A DNA stretch of 64,000 bases from CAIKZZ01 sp036742455 (GTDB lineage: Bacteria > Pseudomonadota > Gammaproteobacteria > Steroidobacterales > Steroidobacteraceae): NCBI GenBank assembly GCA_036742455.1, contig DAINQU010000006.1:1-64000 (forward strand), written 5' to 3'. Numbering within the stretch: position 1 is the stretch's first letter; every line of letters begins with the position of its first letter. The position numbers and the translations under genes are program-made. Below the pieces are notes generated by a model. It was not told the origin of the DNA and searched no databases. It saw only the letters and a program-made list of their open reading frames with translations. Of this stretch, positions 8,563 to 17,570 are shown in pieces.

Positions 8563-9630
8563 ATGCCCCACGAACCCTCGGCCGTCATGCAAGCCGTCCT
8601 CCTGACCGGTCACGGCGGACTCGAGCGGTTGGTCGTCGCCAACGTGCCCACGCCCACGCCCCTCCCGGGCGAAGTGTCCATTCGACTGGGCGCGGCGGCG
8701 GTCAACAACACCGACATCAACTTACGGGTGGGCTGGTACTCGAAGTCCGTGACGAACGCGACGGAGGCCGCCCAAGCCACGGCCCATGCGAGCGCGGATG
8801 CCGGCTGGGCAGGCAACACCCTGTCCTTTCCAAGAATCCAAGGAGCGGACGGGGTCGGCAGGATTGTCGCTGTCGGAACGGGTGTCGACCCGGCTCGTAT
8901 TGGCGAGCGCGTCGTGATCGATCCCATTTTGCGCGATGGCGACACCGTCCGTTATTTCGGCTCCGATACGCCCGGTGCTTTCGCGCAAGTGGTGTGCGTG
9001 CCTCAACGTAACGCGGTGGTGATCCATTCGGACCTCAGTGATGCGGAAATCGCATCGTTCCCCTGCTCGTATCTGGCGGCACTGCACCTAGTCACCCGGG
9101 CGGACATCCGCCAGGGCCAGCGCGTACTGGTTACCGGTGCTTCCGGGGGCGTCGGATCCGCGGCCGTGCAATGGGCGATTGCCCGCGGGGCACGGGTGGT
9201 CGCGTTGGCGGAACCGAGCAAAGCCGACGAATTGCGCGCGTTAGGGGTGGAAACCTGTCTGCCGAGGGATTGCGACCCATGCAATTCGTTAGGCATGGAC
9301 AGTCTGGATGCCGTGCTGGACGTTGTCGGAGGCGAGCGATTCCCACGCCTGCTTGAGCTGCTGCGCCCCCGGGGCCACTACGCCACCGCGGGCGCCATTG
9401 CCGGGCCGATCGTGTCATTGGATCTGCGGACGCTTTACCTTAAGGACTTGACGCTGCACGGCTGCACTATCCCACCGCCTGAGCTGTTCGGGGAGCTCGT
9501 GCGAGCGATCGAGACCAGAGTCATCCGACCGCTGGTCGCCCGCCAATTTCCGCTCGTGCAACTCGCCGACGCGCAAGCTGCGTTCCTGCGCAAAGAGCAC
9601 GTCGGCAAAATCGCACTGACGATCGACTGA
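8563..9630 (+). CDS. Zinc-less MDR / quinone-oxidoreductase-like alcohol dehydrogenase
   Basis: The 355-residue product belongs to the medium-chain dehydrogenase/reductase superfamily. It has an N-terminal GroES-like domain (TDINLRVGWYSKSV near residue 50; GADGVGRIVAVGTGVDP near 95), then a Rossmann domain with the nucleotide motif VLVTGASGGVGSAAVQWA near residue 190. The structural-zinc Cys cluster is absent, as in the quinone oxidoreductase branch, so NADPH-dependent reduction of a quinone, enone or aldehyde is more likely than zinc alcohol oxidation. It is divergent from the XRE-cupin/dehydrogenase operon and shares its upstream region, suggesting co-regulation. It runs convergently into folD with a 6-base gap. 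Substrate unknown. Confidence 0.8.
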   Translation: MPHEPSAVMQAVLLTGHGGLERLVVANVPTPTPLPGEVSIRLGAAAVNNTDINLRVGWYSKSVTNATEAAQATAHASADAGWAGNTLSFPRIQGADGVGRIVAVGTGVDPARIGERVVIDPILRDGDTVRYFGSDTPGAFAQVVCVPQRNAVVIHSDLSDAEIASFPCSYLAALHLVTRADIRQGQRVLVTGASGGVGSAAVQWAIARGARVVALAEPSKADELRALGVETCLPRDCDPCNSLGMDSLDAVLDVVGGERFPRLLELLRPRGHYATAGAIAGPIVSLDLRTLYLKDLTLHGCTIPPPELFGELVRAIETRVIRPLVARQFPLVQLADAQAAFLRKEHVGKIALTID

Positions 9631-9636
9631 CCGGAT

Positions 9637-10521
9637 TCAGACGCCCGGCGTATCGTCGGCCACCACGAGCCCCGCAGAACGTTCGGCGGATCGCAAGGTG
9701 TTGAATAACAACATGGTGACCGTCATCGGTCCGACGCCACCCGGCACCGGCGAGATCAGCGACGCCTTCTGCCGAACGCCCTCGAAGTCGACGTCACCGA
9801 CGATACGTCCATCCGGTAAGCGATTAATGCCCACGTCGATCACGACCGCACCCGTGCGCACCATCTGCGGGACGATCAAATTCGGAACGCCCGCGGCAAC
9901 CACGAGGATGTCCGCCATGAGCGTAAACATCGCCAAATCGCGCGTGAGCTTGTGGCAAATGGACACCGTTGCATCTTGCTGCATCAACATCATCGCCACC
10001 GGCTTACCCACAATGTTGCTGGCACCGACGACGCAGACGTTGCGACCCGCGATCTGAACATTTTCGTGTTCAAGCAGTTTCTGAACGCCATAAGGGGTGC
10101 ACGGCGGGAATACCGTGGAGCCCGTGAGCAGGCCGCCGACGTTGTACAGGTGAAAGCCGTCGACGTCTTTGGCCGCCGAAATGCGTTCCAATACGTGGCG
10201 CACTTCGATATGTGCCGGCAACGGCAATTGCACCAAGATGCCGTGGACGGTCGGGTCCGCATTCAGACGATCGATCTCGGAGAGCAGCGCCGCTTCCGAA
10301 ATGTCGGCGGGCATCACGATCCGCTCCGAGCGGATACCGACGTCCTCGCAGGCGCGGACTTTGTTGCTGACGTACAGTTGAGACGCCGGGTTGTGGCCTA
10401 CCAGAATCACCGCCAGCCCCGGGGTAACCCCGTGCGAGGCGTTCAATCGCGCAATACGGGCCTTGTATTCGGCGCGCAGCTTTTTGGCCACGGCCTTGCC
10501 GTCGATAATCCGAGCAGTCAT
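9637..10521 (-). CDS. folD: Methylenetetrahydrofolate dehydrogenase / cyclohydrolase FolD
   Basis: The 294-residue protein is a full-length FolD. The catalytic region reads LYVSNKVRACEDVGI (Tyr and Lys of the FolD active site, near residue 50-60), followed by GILVQLPLPAHI near 95, KDVDGFHLYNVGGL near 120, the NADP-loop region VVGASNIVGKPVAMMLMQQ near 165 and the C-terminal PVPGGVGPMTVTMLLFNT. The usual Arg in the GRS motif is Ala here (GAS), a small deviation that may affect cofactor preference. FolD converts 5,10-methylene-THF to formyl-THF in the cytoplasm. Its place among enzymes that make methylene-THF from methyl groups is the clearest sign that the region runs folate-dependent demethylation. 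It lies downstream of the mttB-like gene on the same strand. Confidence 0.95.
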   Translation of the reverse strand: MTARIIDGKAVAKKLRAEYKARIARLNASHGVTPGLAVILVGHNPASQLYVSNKVRACEDVGIRSERIVMPADISEAALLSEIDRLNADPTVHGILVQLPLPAHIEVRHVLERISAAKDVDGFHLYNVGGLLTGSTVFPPCTPYGVQKLLEHENVQIAGRNVCVVGASNIVGKPVAMMLMQQDATVSICHKLTRDLAMFTLMADILVVAAGVPNLIVPQMVRTGAVVIDVGINRLPDGRIVGDVDFEGVRQKASLISPVPGGVGPMTVTMLLFNTLRSAERSAGLVVADDTPGV

Positions 10522-10625
10522 GGGTAGGTCACTCTGGGCAACTGGAAGTTAACCCCTCAATTCTACCTGCCCTGTGCGACAACGGCGTGATTGCTTGTAC
10601 GTAGCCCGCGAAAACGGGTTCCATC

Positions 10626-10656
10626 GACCGCTGCCCGACGACGTCGGGCAGCGGTC
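10626..10656. terminator. Long perfect hairpin between mttB-like gene and folD
   Basis: Fifteen-base arms (GACCGCTGCCCGACG and its exact complement) surround one A. It stands 8 bases after the mttB-like stop on the minus strand and about 105 bases before the folD start. No T-run follows on the minus strand, so it may attenuate or protect the upstream message rather than fully terminate it. The remainder of 10522-10625 shows no other clear signal. Confidence 0.5.
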
Positions 10657-10663
10657 ACTGTCA

Positions 10664-12226
10664 TCAGGAACGACGCATGCCTGTGCGCGGCAACTTGACA
10701 GGGAACTTCGCCCGGATCTCGGCGTCCACATCCTCGGCAATATGACTCGGATAGTGGGTCGACAGGATGTCCTTAACCTTCTTCTCTGCGCGATCGAGAA
10801 CACTGGTCGAACCCTGCTCGATCCATTCGTTCGGGCTGCGGCGATCGCCAATCCCCGGGTACAAATACTCCGTCTGCATGAGCTGCAGGGTCTGATCGGC
10901 GCCGAGATAGTGCCCCGGACCGTTCAGGCAGACGTCCTTGATGACGTCAAAGGACAACTTTTCTTCGTTAACTTCGATGCCCTTGATCGTGCGCTGCGCC
11001 ATACCGATCGTATCGTTGTCGATGACGAGACTCTCCAACGAGAACCCCAAGAGGCTGGCGTGCATGCCGGCCGACTCATAAATCATATTGGCGCCCGCGT
11101 TACCCACTAGCGCGTGATTGATGCCCTTCTCGGCGCCGGCCTGCTCGTCGGCAATCTTCGAGTCGGTCATGCCCGACGCCGTGCCACCGGTCAGGTTATA
11201 GAAGTGCGCCATTTGGCCAGCCGCGGCCGACAACAGCGCCTGTTCTGGGCTGCCGCCCGACATCGCGCCGGTGCGCAAGTCCGATACAAAGCACCAGGTG
11301 CCAAAGATCGCCGGGTGACCCGGCTTAATGGCATTCACGTACACCAAGCCCGCCAAACACTCAGCCACTTCTTGCGCCAACGCGCCGGCGATGGCCGCTG
11401 GCGCCGTTGCGCCGGCTTGACCTGCCGAGAGCAAGAGGACCGGCATACCGCCGCGCACCGCAACTTCCAAGCACTTACACGCGTCGGTGGCGAACTTCAT
11501 CGGGGGTACGACAAAGCAGTTCGACTGGCTGACGAAGGGACGCTCCCGCCACTTGTCTTCGCCGCCCGCAATCATATGCAGCATTTCCAGCGACTTTTCC
11601 AAGTGCTCAGGGAGCACCCAGCTGGAACCGACGTGCTTGGTGGTACTCGAGACCGACGCGTAACACGTGTTGAAGTCCATTTCGTAAGGATCCGGCAGGT
11701 CGCGCGGAACCACGGCTCGCTGGAAGAAATGGATGTGTTCCATCGTATCGACGATGCGACCGATGTCGTAGAGATCCTGAATCGTCGACTCCCGGTAGGT
11801 GCCGTCTGCATTCACCATATTGACTGCAGCGCCCGCTGTGCCGAAGTAGACCTTCGTACCCCAAGGCTCGAGGTCAAAACGCGGGTCTTGGGCGTACAAC
11901 GGAAAGTTGCGAGCGGCTTTGGCGAGCGTGTCCTCGACGAGGGCGCGCGGGAACAACAGTCTGCCCCGATCGCTCACCGTGCAGCCTGCTTTGGTGAGGA
12001 TTTCCACACCGGACGGCGGCGCATCGGCGAGTCCCACTTCCTCTAGCAACCGCAGCGCTGTCTGATGGATCTGCTGGATATCCGAGTCGCTCAGTGGCTT
12101 GAAATGGCCGCCGGACATACCCGGAGTGACCGGGCGCAAGTGGTCAGGCAACGGACCGCTGCGCTGGGCGCGGCGTGCATCACGACCGGACGGGCGGCGA
12201 ACTCGAGCAGTAGAGTCATCGGACAC
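10664..12226 (-). CDS. Non-pyrrolysine MttB-family methyltransferase (trimethylamine/betaine methyltransferase-like), copy 1
   Basis: The 520-residue protein belongs to the MttB superfamily. Recognisable segments are LLEEVGLADAPPSGVEILTK near residue 60, YFGTAGAAVNMVNADG near 130, LSAGQAGATAPAAIAGALAQ near 275, GGTASGMTDSKIADEQAG near 350 and PGHYLGADQTLQLMQTEYLY near 445. There is no in-frame amber codon, so this is the pyrrolysine-free type that includes the anaerobic glycine betaine methyltransferase MtgB. Start: GTG 12226 has a strong AGGAGG eight bases upstream. Characterised relatives pass a methyl group to a corrinoid protein, but no corrinoid protein or activase is visible here. Co-orientation with folD hints that the methyl group ends in the folate pool. 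Acceptor and substrate are unknown. Confidence 0.82.
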   Translation of the reverse strand: MSDDSTARVRRPSGRDARRAQRSGPLPDHLRPVTPGMSGGHFKPLSDSDIQQIHQTALRLLEEVGLADAPPSGVEILTKAGCTVSDRGRLLFPRALVEDTLAKAARNFPLYAQDPRFDLEPWGTKVYFGTAGAAVNMVNADGTYRESTIQDLYDIGRIVDTMEHIHFFQRAVVPRDLPDPYEMDFNTCYASVSSTTKHVGSSWVLPEHLEKSLEMLHMIAGGEDKWRERPFVSQSNCFVVPPMKFATDACKCLEVAVRGGMPVLLLSAGQAGATAPAAIAGALAQEVAECLAGLVYVNAIKPGHPAIFGTWCFVSDLRTGAMSGGSPEQALLSAAAGQMAHFYNLTGGTASGMTDSKIADEQAGAEKGINHALVGNAGANMIYESAGMHASLLGFSLESLVIDNDTIGMAQRTIKGIEVNEEKLSFDVIKDVCLNGPGHYLGADQTLQLMQTEYLYPGIGDRRSPNEWIEQGSTSVLDRAEKKVKDILSTHYPSHIAEDVDAEIRAKFPVKLPRTGMRRS

Positions 12227-12600
12227 GGGGCATTCCTCCTACGAAATCAGATCGCGGGGATGGAACTATCCCCCACAACCGGCAGAGGGTGGCATGTCCC
12301 GCGGCCCGCCGCGGAACAGATTTTCTACCAGATAAGAAATTTTTTGTGTCCCGGTTTCCCGAGCGCGCTCGCGTGTGCGCCGTCACCCGACCGCATCGGN
12401 NNNNNNNNNNNNNNNNNNNNNNNNNNNNNNNNNNNNNNNNNNNNNNNNNNNNNNNNNNNNNNNNNNNNNNNNNNNNNNNNNNNNNNNNNNNNNNNNNNNA
12501 GCTTGCGCCGTTGGATTCTTGGAATCGAACGGCACACACCAGATGGGATGTGGCTCTCCCTTCTGTGTATTCCTGAGCCCACATGAGAGAGGGGAATCGC
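12227..12600. other. Divergent intergenic region containing the assembly gap
   Basis: This stretch separates the mttB-like gene (-) from the TonB receptor (+). It holds a small stem GGGGAT/ATCCCC at 12256-12273, an AT-rich part with TTTCT-N8-AGAAA at 12322-12339 that could be a promoter or operator for either gene, and the N run. The receptor's ribosome site (AGAGAGGGGA) is at 12586-12595. No gene is visible in the readable parts. Confidence 0.5.
12400..12499. other. Assembly gap of 100 N
   Basis: Exactly 100 N characters, the conventional placeholder for a scaffold gap of unknown length. Frames that seem to run through it are not real. The true distance between the mttB-like gene and the TonB receptor is therefore unknown, and a gene could be missing. 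Confidence 0.98.
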
Positions 12601-15309
12601 TTGAAAACGAATCAGAAGTTAGCCTACGCGGTTTTGGCGGCACTCAGCGCCGGCACCACGGGCTCCGTGGCGCTTGCCGCCACTTCATCCGCTGAAGAAA
12701 CAAAGGCTAGCGGCCTTGAGATTGCTGAAATTGTTGTGACCGCGCAGCGCCGCTCGGAAAGCATCCAGGACGTGCCTATCACGATTCAGGCAATCACGAC
12801 CGAAACGCTGAAACAACTCAACGTTTCGACCGCCGAAGACTACATCAAGTATTTGCCTAACGTGTCGTTGGCCACTAACGGCCCGGGGCAAGGCAACATC
12901 TTTATGCGCGGCCTCGCACTGGGTTCAGCCGGTACACAGTCCTCCGGCACGATCGGTGGATTCCCGAACGTTGCTGTTTACCTCGACGACCAGTCGGGTC
13001 AGCTGCCGGGTCGTAACCTCGACGTCTATGCAGCCGACTTGGAGCGCATTGAAGTACTCGAAGGTCCTCAGGGCACCCTGTTTGGCGGCGGCGCAGAAGC
13101 TGGTGTGATTCGCTATATCACCAATAAGCCGAAGCTCAATGTCACCGAGGGTAGCGTGGACGCCACGTACGGCACGACGGCACACGGCGACCCCAATACC
13201 GCCATCAACGCGGTACTGAACTTGCCCTTGATCAAAGACACGCTCGCAATTCGCGCGGTGGTCTATAACGATAGCCGTGGTGGGTACATCAATAACGTTC
13301 CCAGCACGTTCACGCGTAGCTCGAACGACTACGGTATTTACTATGCCGGCTACTCGCAGGGCGGCCATGCCGCACCTCCACCGGGCGCGCCTGTCATCAA
13401 TAACTACGGCTTGGCCGCTAATGCCATCAATCCGGTCGGCTACAAGGGTACGCGACTGAGCGCCTTGTGGCAGATCAACGATGACTGGAGCGCGCAGCTC
13501 ACACAGACCTACCAGAACATGGAAGCGGACGGTGTGTTCTACCAGATGCCTCGCGGCTCGGATTACGGGGTCAACCCCTCAGCGCCGCAAACGCTCGCTC
13601 CGTTGAGCGTCACGAGTTTCACGCCTTCCTACGACAAGGATCGTTTTGAAAATACCGCTCTCACGGTGAACGGTAAGATCGGCGACGTGAAGGTCGTTTA
13701 CACGGGCGGCTACCTGTCGCGCAACATCACGCAGGTGCAGGACTACACCAACTACGCACGCGGCGTGTATGCCGACTACTACCAGTGCTACGGTGCCTAC
13801 GCGGGCACACCGACCTGCTTCTCACCGGCGTCGTCGTGGTTAGAGAAAGAAAACAACACTCATCAGAGCCACGAAATTCGCCTGAGCTCGCCGGATGACC
13901 GCCGTATCCGCGGGATAGTTGGCGCCTTCTACGAAGACTACAAGATCGCCGACGATACCGAATGGTCGTACAAGTCGGTTCCGACCTGTACGCCGGACGG
14001 TAGCGTCGACTGCTTCCAAAACGTGCAGCCGGTGACGGGCTCTGTGGTCGGCAACCCAAATCCGCGTAATGACAACGTTGCGTTCTTCGAAGATACGCAT
14101 CGCGACATTAAGCAGACGGCTTTCTTTGGTTCCGTTGACGTGGACTTGATTCCAAAGGTGCTGACGTTCACCGCCGGCACTCGCCACTACAGCTACAAGG
14201 AAGATTTCGGTGGCACCGTGGTCAGCAGCTTCGGCTGCTTCAACTACGGCTCCACGGTCCCGACCGGTCCGTGCACCAACTTCAAGTACTCGGCCAACAT
14301 CTCGGGTTACAACCTGAACTCCACCTACTCCGGGTTCAAGAGCCGCGCCAACCTGACGTGGCACGTGACACCGGATACCATGGTGTACGCGACCTGGTCG
14401 CAGGGTTACCGCCCGGGTGGATTTAACCGTAGCACCGGCTTCGAAGCGAAAGATGCGAACGGCATCCCGCAATACATCAAGCCGCTCGACGTTCAGCCCG
14501 ACACGCTGGTGAATAAGGAACTCGGATTCAAGACCGAATTCTTGAACCGCCGCATTCAGTTGAACGGTTCAATCTACGATGAAAAGTGGTCGAACGTTCA
14601 GACGGCCATTTTCAATCCCCAGTACTTCGGCAATACGACGTTCGGCGTGAACGGCCCGGATTACGAAGTGAAGGGTATTGAGTTGCAGTTGACGGCGAAG
14701 GTTACGGCTCAGTTGTCTTTGATGGCTTCCGGCTCGTGGAACCAGAGCAAACAGACTACATCGCCGACTTTGGTGGACAACAACTGCGCAAACAACCCAA
14801 ATCGCGCTCTGTTGAGCTCAAGCGTGCCGGTCAGCCCGACATGCGGACAGTCGATCACCCAGCTCCTCGAGCCGAATGGCACGCTCGCGCCAGTTGTTAA
14901 TACCTTTGGCGCGCCTGGCGTGCCAACGGCCTTCTCGCCACCGCTGCAGTACAACGTGCGCGCACGTTACGACTTCGCGATGGGCGACTACGCGTCGTTC
15001 TGGCAGATCGGGATGGTGCACATTGGCCACTCGTTCACTCAGTCGAACACCGACCCGTCGATCAACGGTGACGTGTTGTGGGCCGCCGGCACGCCGATCA
15101 CCACGACGACGTGGCGCTTCGAAATGCCGGGATACTCGACCTTCGACGCATCGATCGGAACGAGCAAGGACAACTGGACGGTACAGTTGTTCGGGCAGAA
15201 CATCACGGATGTGAATGCCAGCACGTTCACGTCGACCGCCCAGTTCGTGAAGACGGAAGTACCCATCCGTCCGCGCGTGTTGGGAGTGAAGTTCGGCCTG
15301 AAGTTCTAA
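12601..15309 (+). CDS. TonB-dependent outer-membrane receptor 1
   Basis: From TTG 12601 this is a 902-residue TonB-dependent receptor. The signal peptide runs MKTNQKLAYAVLAALSAG to an Ala-rich cleavage zone. Then comes the TonB-box/plug start EIVVTAQRRSESIQDVPI, plug motifs (RIEVLEGPQGTLFGGGAEAG near residue 150), and a long beta barrel containing ATWSQGYRPGGFNRS near 595 and ending VKFGLKF with the typical terminal aromatic. I prefer TTG because AGAGAGGGGA lies six bases before it, and the upstream ATG at 12583 has no such site. The barrel imports an unknown ligand through the outer membrane using TonB energy. An intrinsic terminator follows at 15359-15386. It neighbours two TPR-sulfotransferases, a recurring pairing in my recollection. 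Confidence 0.9.
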   Translation: MKTNQKLAYAVLAALSAGTTGSVALAATSSAEETKASGLEIAEIVVTAQRRSESIQDVPITIQAITTETLKQLNVSTAEDYIKYLPNVSLATNGPGQGNIFMRGLALGSAGTQSSGTIGGFPNVAVYLDDQSGQLPGRNLDVYAADLERIEVLEGPQGTLFGGGAEAGVIRYITNKPKLNVTEGSVDATYGTTAHGDPNTAINAVLNLPLIKDTLAIRAVVYNDSRGGYINNVPSTFTRSSNDYGIYYAGYSQGGHAAPPPGAPVINNYGLAANAINPVGYKGTRLSALWQINDDWSAQLTQTYQNMEADGVFYQMPRGSDYGVNPSAPQTLAPLSVTSFTPSYDKDRFENTALTVNGKIGDVKVVYTGGYLSRNITQVQDYTNYARGVYADYYQCYGAYAGTPTCFSPASSWLEKENNTHQSHEIRLSSPDDRRIRGIVGAFYEDYKIADDTEWSYKSVPTCTPDGSVDCFQNVQPVTGSVVGNPNPRNDNVAFFEDTHRDIKQTAFFGSVDVDLIPKVLTFTAGTRHYSYKEDFGGTVVSSFGCFNYGSTVPTGPCTNFKYSANISGYNLNSTYSGFKSRANLTWHVTPDTMVYATWSQGYRPGGFNRSTGFEAKDANGIPQYIKPLDVQPDTLVNKELGFKTEFLNRRIQLNGSIYDEKWSNVQTAIFNPQYFGNTTFGVNGPDYEVKGIELQLTAKVTAQLSLMASGSWNQSKQTTSPTLVDNNCANNPNRALLSSSVPVSPTCGQSITQLLEPNGTLAPVVNTFGAPGVPTAFSPPLQYNVRARYDFAMGDYASFWQIGMVHIGHSFTQSNTDPSINGDVLWAAGTPITTTTWRFEMPGYSTFDASIGTSKDNWTVQLFGQNITDVNASTFTSTAQFVKTEVPIRPRVLGVKFGLKF

Positions 15310-15324
15310 GTTGATCGCGAGAGC

Positions 15325-15346
15325 GCAGTCGGCTCGCGCCGACTGC
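15325..15346. repeat. Hairpin after TonB receptor gene
   Basis: A 9-bp perfect stem (GCAGTCGGC / GCCGACTGC) with a TCGC loop, 15 bases after the receptor stop and just ahead of the intrinsic terminator. It may help processing or protection of the receptor message. Confidence 0.5.
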
Positions 15347-15358
15347 GTTAGACTACGA

Positions 15359-15386
15359 GGCGAGCAGCAATGCTCGCCTTTTTTTT
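15359..15386 (+). terminator. Rho-independent terminator of the TonB receptor gene
   Basis: A 7-bp stem GGCGAGC/GCTCGCC with loop AGCAAT is followed directly by eight T. It is the only textbook intrinsic terminator noticed in the window. Its T-run ends about ten bases before the sulfotransferase ATG at 15397, so that gene probably depends on readthrough or on a promoter embedded in the receptor 3' end. Confidence 0.9.
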
Positions 15387-15396
15387 GGGGTGGCCC

Positions 15397-17394
15397 ATGC
15401 AGGAAAATCAAGAAACCCCGCCGCTATCACCCGTCGAAACCGAGGTGCTTCGCATTCGCTCCCTGATGGAGCGCCAACAATTTAATGATGCGTTAGAGGC
15501 ACTCAAGGCGTTAATCGTTCAAGTGCCCAAGAATCGCGATGCTCTATACATGACGGCGGTGTGCTACCGGTATCAACGCCTCATCAATGACGCGATGCAG
15601 ACGTTGGATCAGTTAGAACTCTACCATCCGCGCTTCAGCCGCCTCTATCAAGAGCGGGGGCATTGCCAGATGGTCTTGCGAAATGCTGCAGCTGCGACCG
15701 ACGCGTATCTACGCGCTGTGAACTTGAACCCCGCGCTCCCAGCAAGCTGGTCCGCCTTGGAACGATTGTTCCAAATGCAGAACCGTCAAGCGGATGCGAA
15801 AACTGCGGCCTCCCATGTCGCGAAGCTTCGTGAACTTCCCCAAGAAATCGTTGTCGCAACGGGAATGTACTCCGACGGGGAACTTATACCTGCCGAGCAA
15901 ATCGTGCGCACATTCCTGCAGAAGAATGGCGATCACCTAGAGGGCATGCGTCTATTGGCCCGAATCGGGATTGACCTACTCGTACTCGACGATGCGGAGA
16001 TCCTGCTCGAGGCCGTCCTACAGAGAGCGCCCAACTATCATCCGGCACGCTATGACCTCGTCAACGTGCTCATCAAACGGCACAAACACGAGCCAGCGTT
16101 GGAGAACGCAAGAAAACTGCTTGAGGCAGAGCCAGGCAATATCAACTACCGAACAATTTATGCAACCGCTTGTGTAGGCCTGGGCCGTGATGCGGAAGCC
16201 CTTAGCATCTACGAGGCCATTCTCAAAGCCGTTCCAGACGCTGCCGATGTGCGGCTGTCTTTAGGCCACGTGCTTAAGACGCTAGGACAGGAGCAGGACG
16301 CGATTGAAGCGTATCGAGCCGCCACCGCCTCGCGACCACAATTTGGAGATGCGTACTGGAGCCTCGCCAACCTCAAGACTTATGCGTTTACGGACGAGGA
16401 ACTCCAACGCATGCGGGAGCAGGAAGCATTACCTTCGATACAAATGCTTGATCGATATCACCTCGCCTTCGCCCTTGCCAAGGGTCTAGAAGATAAAGGC
16501 CGCTTCGAGGAATCTTTTGGTTACTACGTTATCGGCAATGAACTCAAGAAAGAGGAAAGCCGCTACAGACCCGAACCGGTTGAGAGAAATACTCGTCTTC
16601 AGAAAACTGTATGCACGGCTCACTTCTTTAAAGATCGAGAGAACTACGGAGATCAAAGCACCTCACCGATTTTCGTTGTAGGTTTACCTCGGTCGGGATC
16701 TACACTCATTGAACAGATTCTGGCGTCACATTCACTGGTTGAGGGAACGACAGAACTTGCCAATATCCCGCGCTTAGTTCACGAACTGCAAGGACGGGAG
16801 GTAGAAAGCGACAACCCGCGCTATCCGGCGATCTTGTCTGAGTTGACTGGAGCCCAGTTCAAAGACCTCGGAGCCCAGTATCTATCGGACACAGCGAGCT
16901 ACCGAACCAGTAAGCCATTTTTTGTGGATAAGATGCCGAATAATTTTCGGCATATCGGTCTAATCCATCTGATGCTGCCTAATGCAAAAATCATCGATGC
17001 GAGACGAGAACCGATGGCCTGCTGCTTCAGCAACTTCAAACAACTGTTCGCTGCTGGCCAAGATTTCACGTATAGCCTAGAAGATATTGCCCGTTATTAT
17101 CGAACGTACGTTGAACTTATGGAGCACTGGGACTCCGTGCTGCCGGGAAAAATATTGCGCGTGCACCATGAAGATGTCGTGAATGATCTCGAGAGTAATG
17201 TCCGTCGCATTCTTGAGTTTTGCGAGTTGCCGTTCGAAGAAAGCTGCCTTTCATTTCATAAAACTGTACGTAGCGTACGCACTGCTAGCTCGGAGCAGGT
17301 CCGGAAGCCAATATTCCGCGACGGTCTAGAGCAATGGCGGAATTTCGAACCGTGGCTGGGCCCGCTAAAGGACCAACTAGAGGGCCTGGTGTAA
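15397..17394 (+). CDS. TPR-repeat sulfotransferase, copy 1 (lower GC)
   Basis: This 665-residue protein has tetratricopeptide repeats over about residues 10-370 and a C-terminal PAPS-dependent sulfotransferase domain. The 5'-phosphosulfate loop is FVVGLPRSGSTLIEQ near residue 430, and the 3'-phosphate-binding segment IIDARREPMACCFSNFKQLF lies near 530. It would transfer sulfate from PAPS to a protein, peptide or small acceptor bound by the TPR scaffold. The frame opens at 15370, but ATG 15397 has GGGGTGG upstream and gives exactly the same length as the paralogue at 17571. Two 60-base lines I counted in this gene are about half GC, versus about 62% in the matching part of copy 2, so this copy has a distinct composition. 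Acceptor unknown. Confidence 0.85.
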   Translation: MQENQETPPLSPVETEVLRIRSLMERQQFNDALEALKALIVQVPKNRDALYMTAVCYRYQRLINDAMQTLDQLELYHPRFSRLYQERGHCQMVLRNAAAATDAYLRAVNLNPALPASWSALERLFQMQNRQADAKTAASHVAKLRELPQEIVVATGMYSDGELIPAEQIVRTFLQKNGDHLEGMRLLARIGIDLLVLDDAEILLEAVLQRAPNYHPARYDLVNVLIKRHKHEPALENARKLLEAEPGNINYRTIYATACVGLGRDAEALSIYEAILKAVPDAADVRLSLGHVLKTLGQEQDAIEAYRAATASRPQFGDAYWSLANLKTYAFTDEELQRMREQEALPSIQMLDRYHLAFALAKGLEDKGRFEESFGYYVIGNELKKEESRYRPEPVERNTRLQKTVCTAHFFKDRENYGDQSTSPIFVVGLPRSGSTLIEQILASHSLVEGTTELANIPRLVHELQGREVESDNPRYPAILSELTGAQFKDLGAQYLSDTASYRTSKPFFVDKMPNNFRHIGLIHLMLPNAKIIDARREPMACCFSNFKQLFAAGQDFTYSLEDIARYYRTYVELMEHWDSVLPGKILRVHHEDVVNDLESNVRRILEFCELPFEESCLSFHKTVRSVRTASSEQVRKPIFRDGLEQWRNFEPWLGPLKDQLEGLV

Positions 17395-17570
17395 CCGCGT
17401 GCAACGAATATCGGTCGCGTGTCCGTGGCGCGCGGGTTGATTGACGCAACGGGAAGTACATTGCGACAGTTATTCGCGGAATGCGGGAGCGACTTGGCCA
17501 AAATGACTAGGCACTACTACACGTTGGAAATTGTAGCCCTATATTTGGCCGTACCTATGTCAGGAAAGTC

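Noticed and set aside
10664..12226. Possible pyrrolysine-type trimethylamine methyltransferase MttB
   Set aside because: There is no in-frame TAG in this gene or in the copy at 19565, so both are the pyrrolysine-free type and trimethylamine cannot be assumed as substrate.
12216..12695. Several frames that seem to cross the N run
   Set aside because: They are open only because N contains no stop codons.
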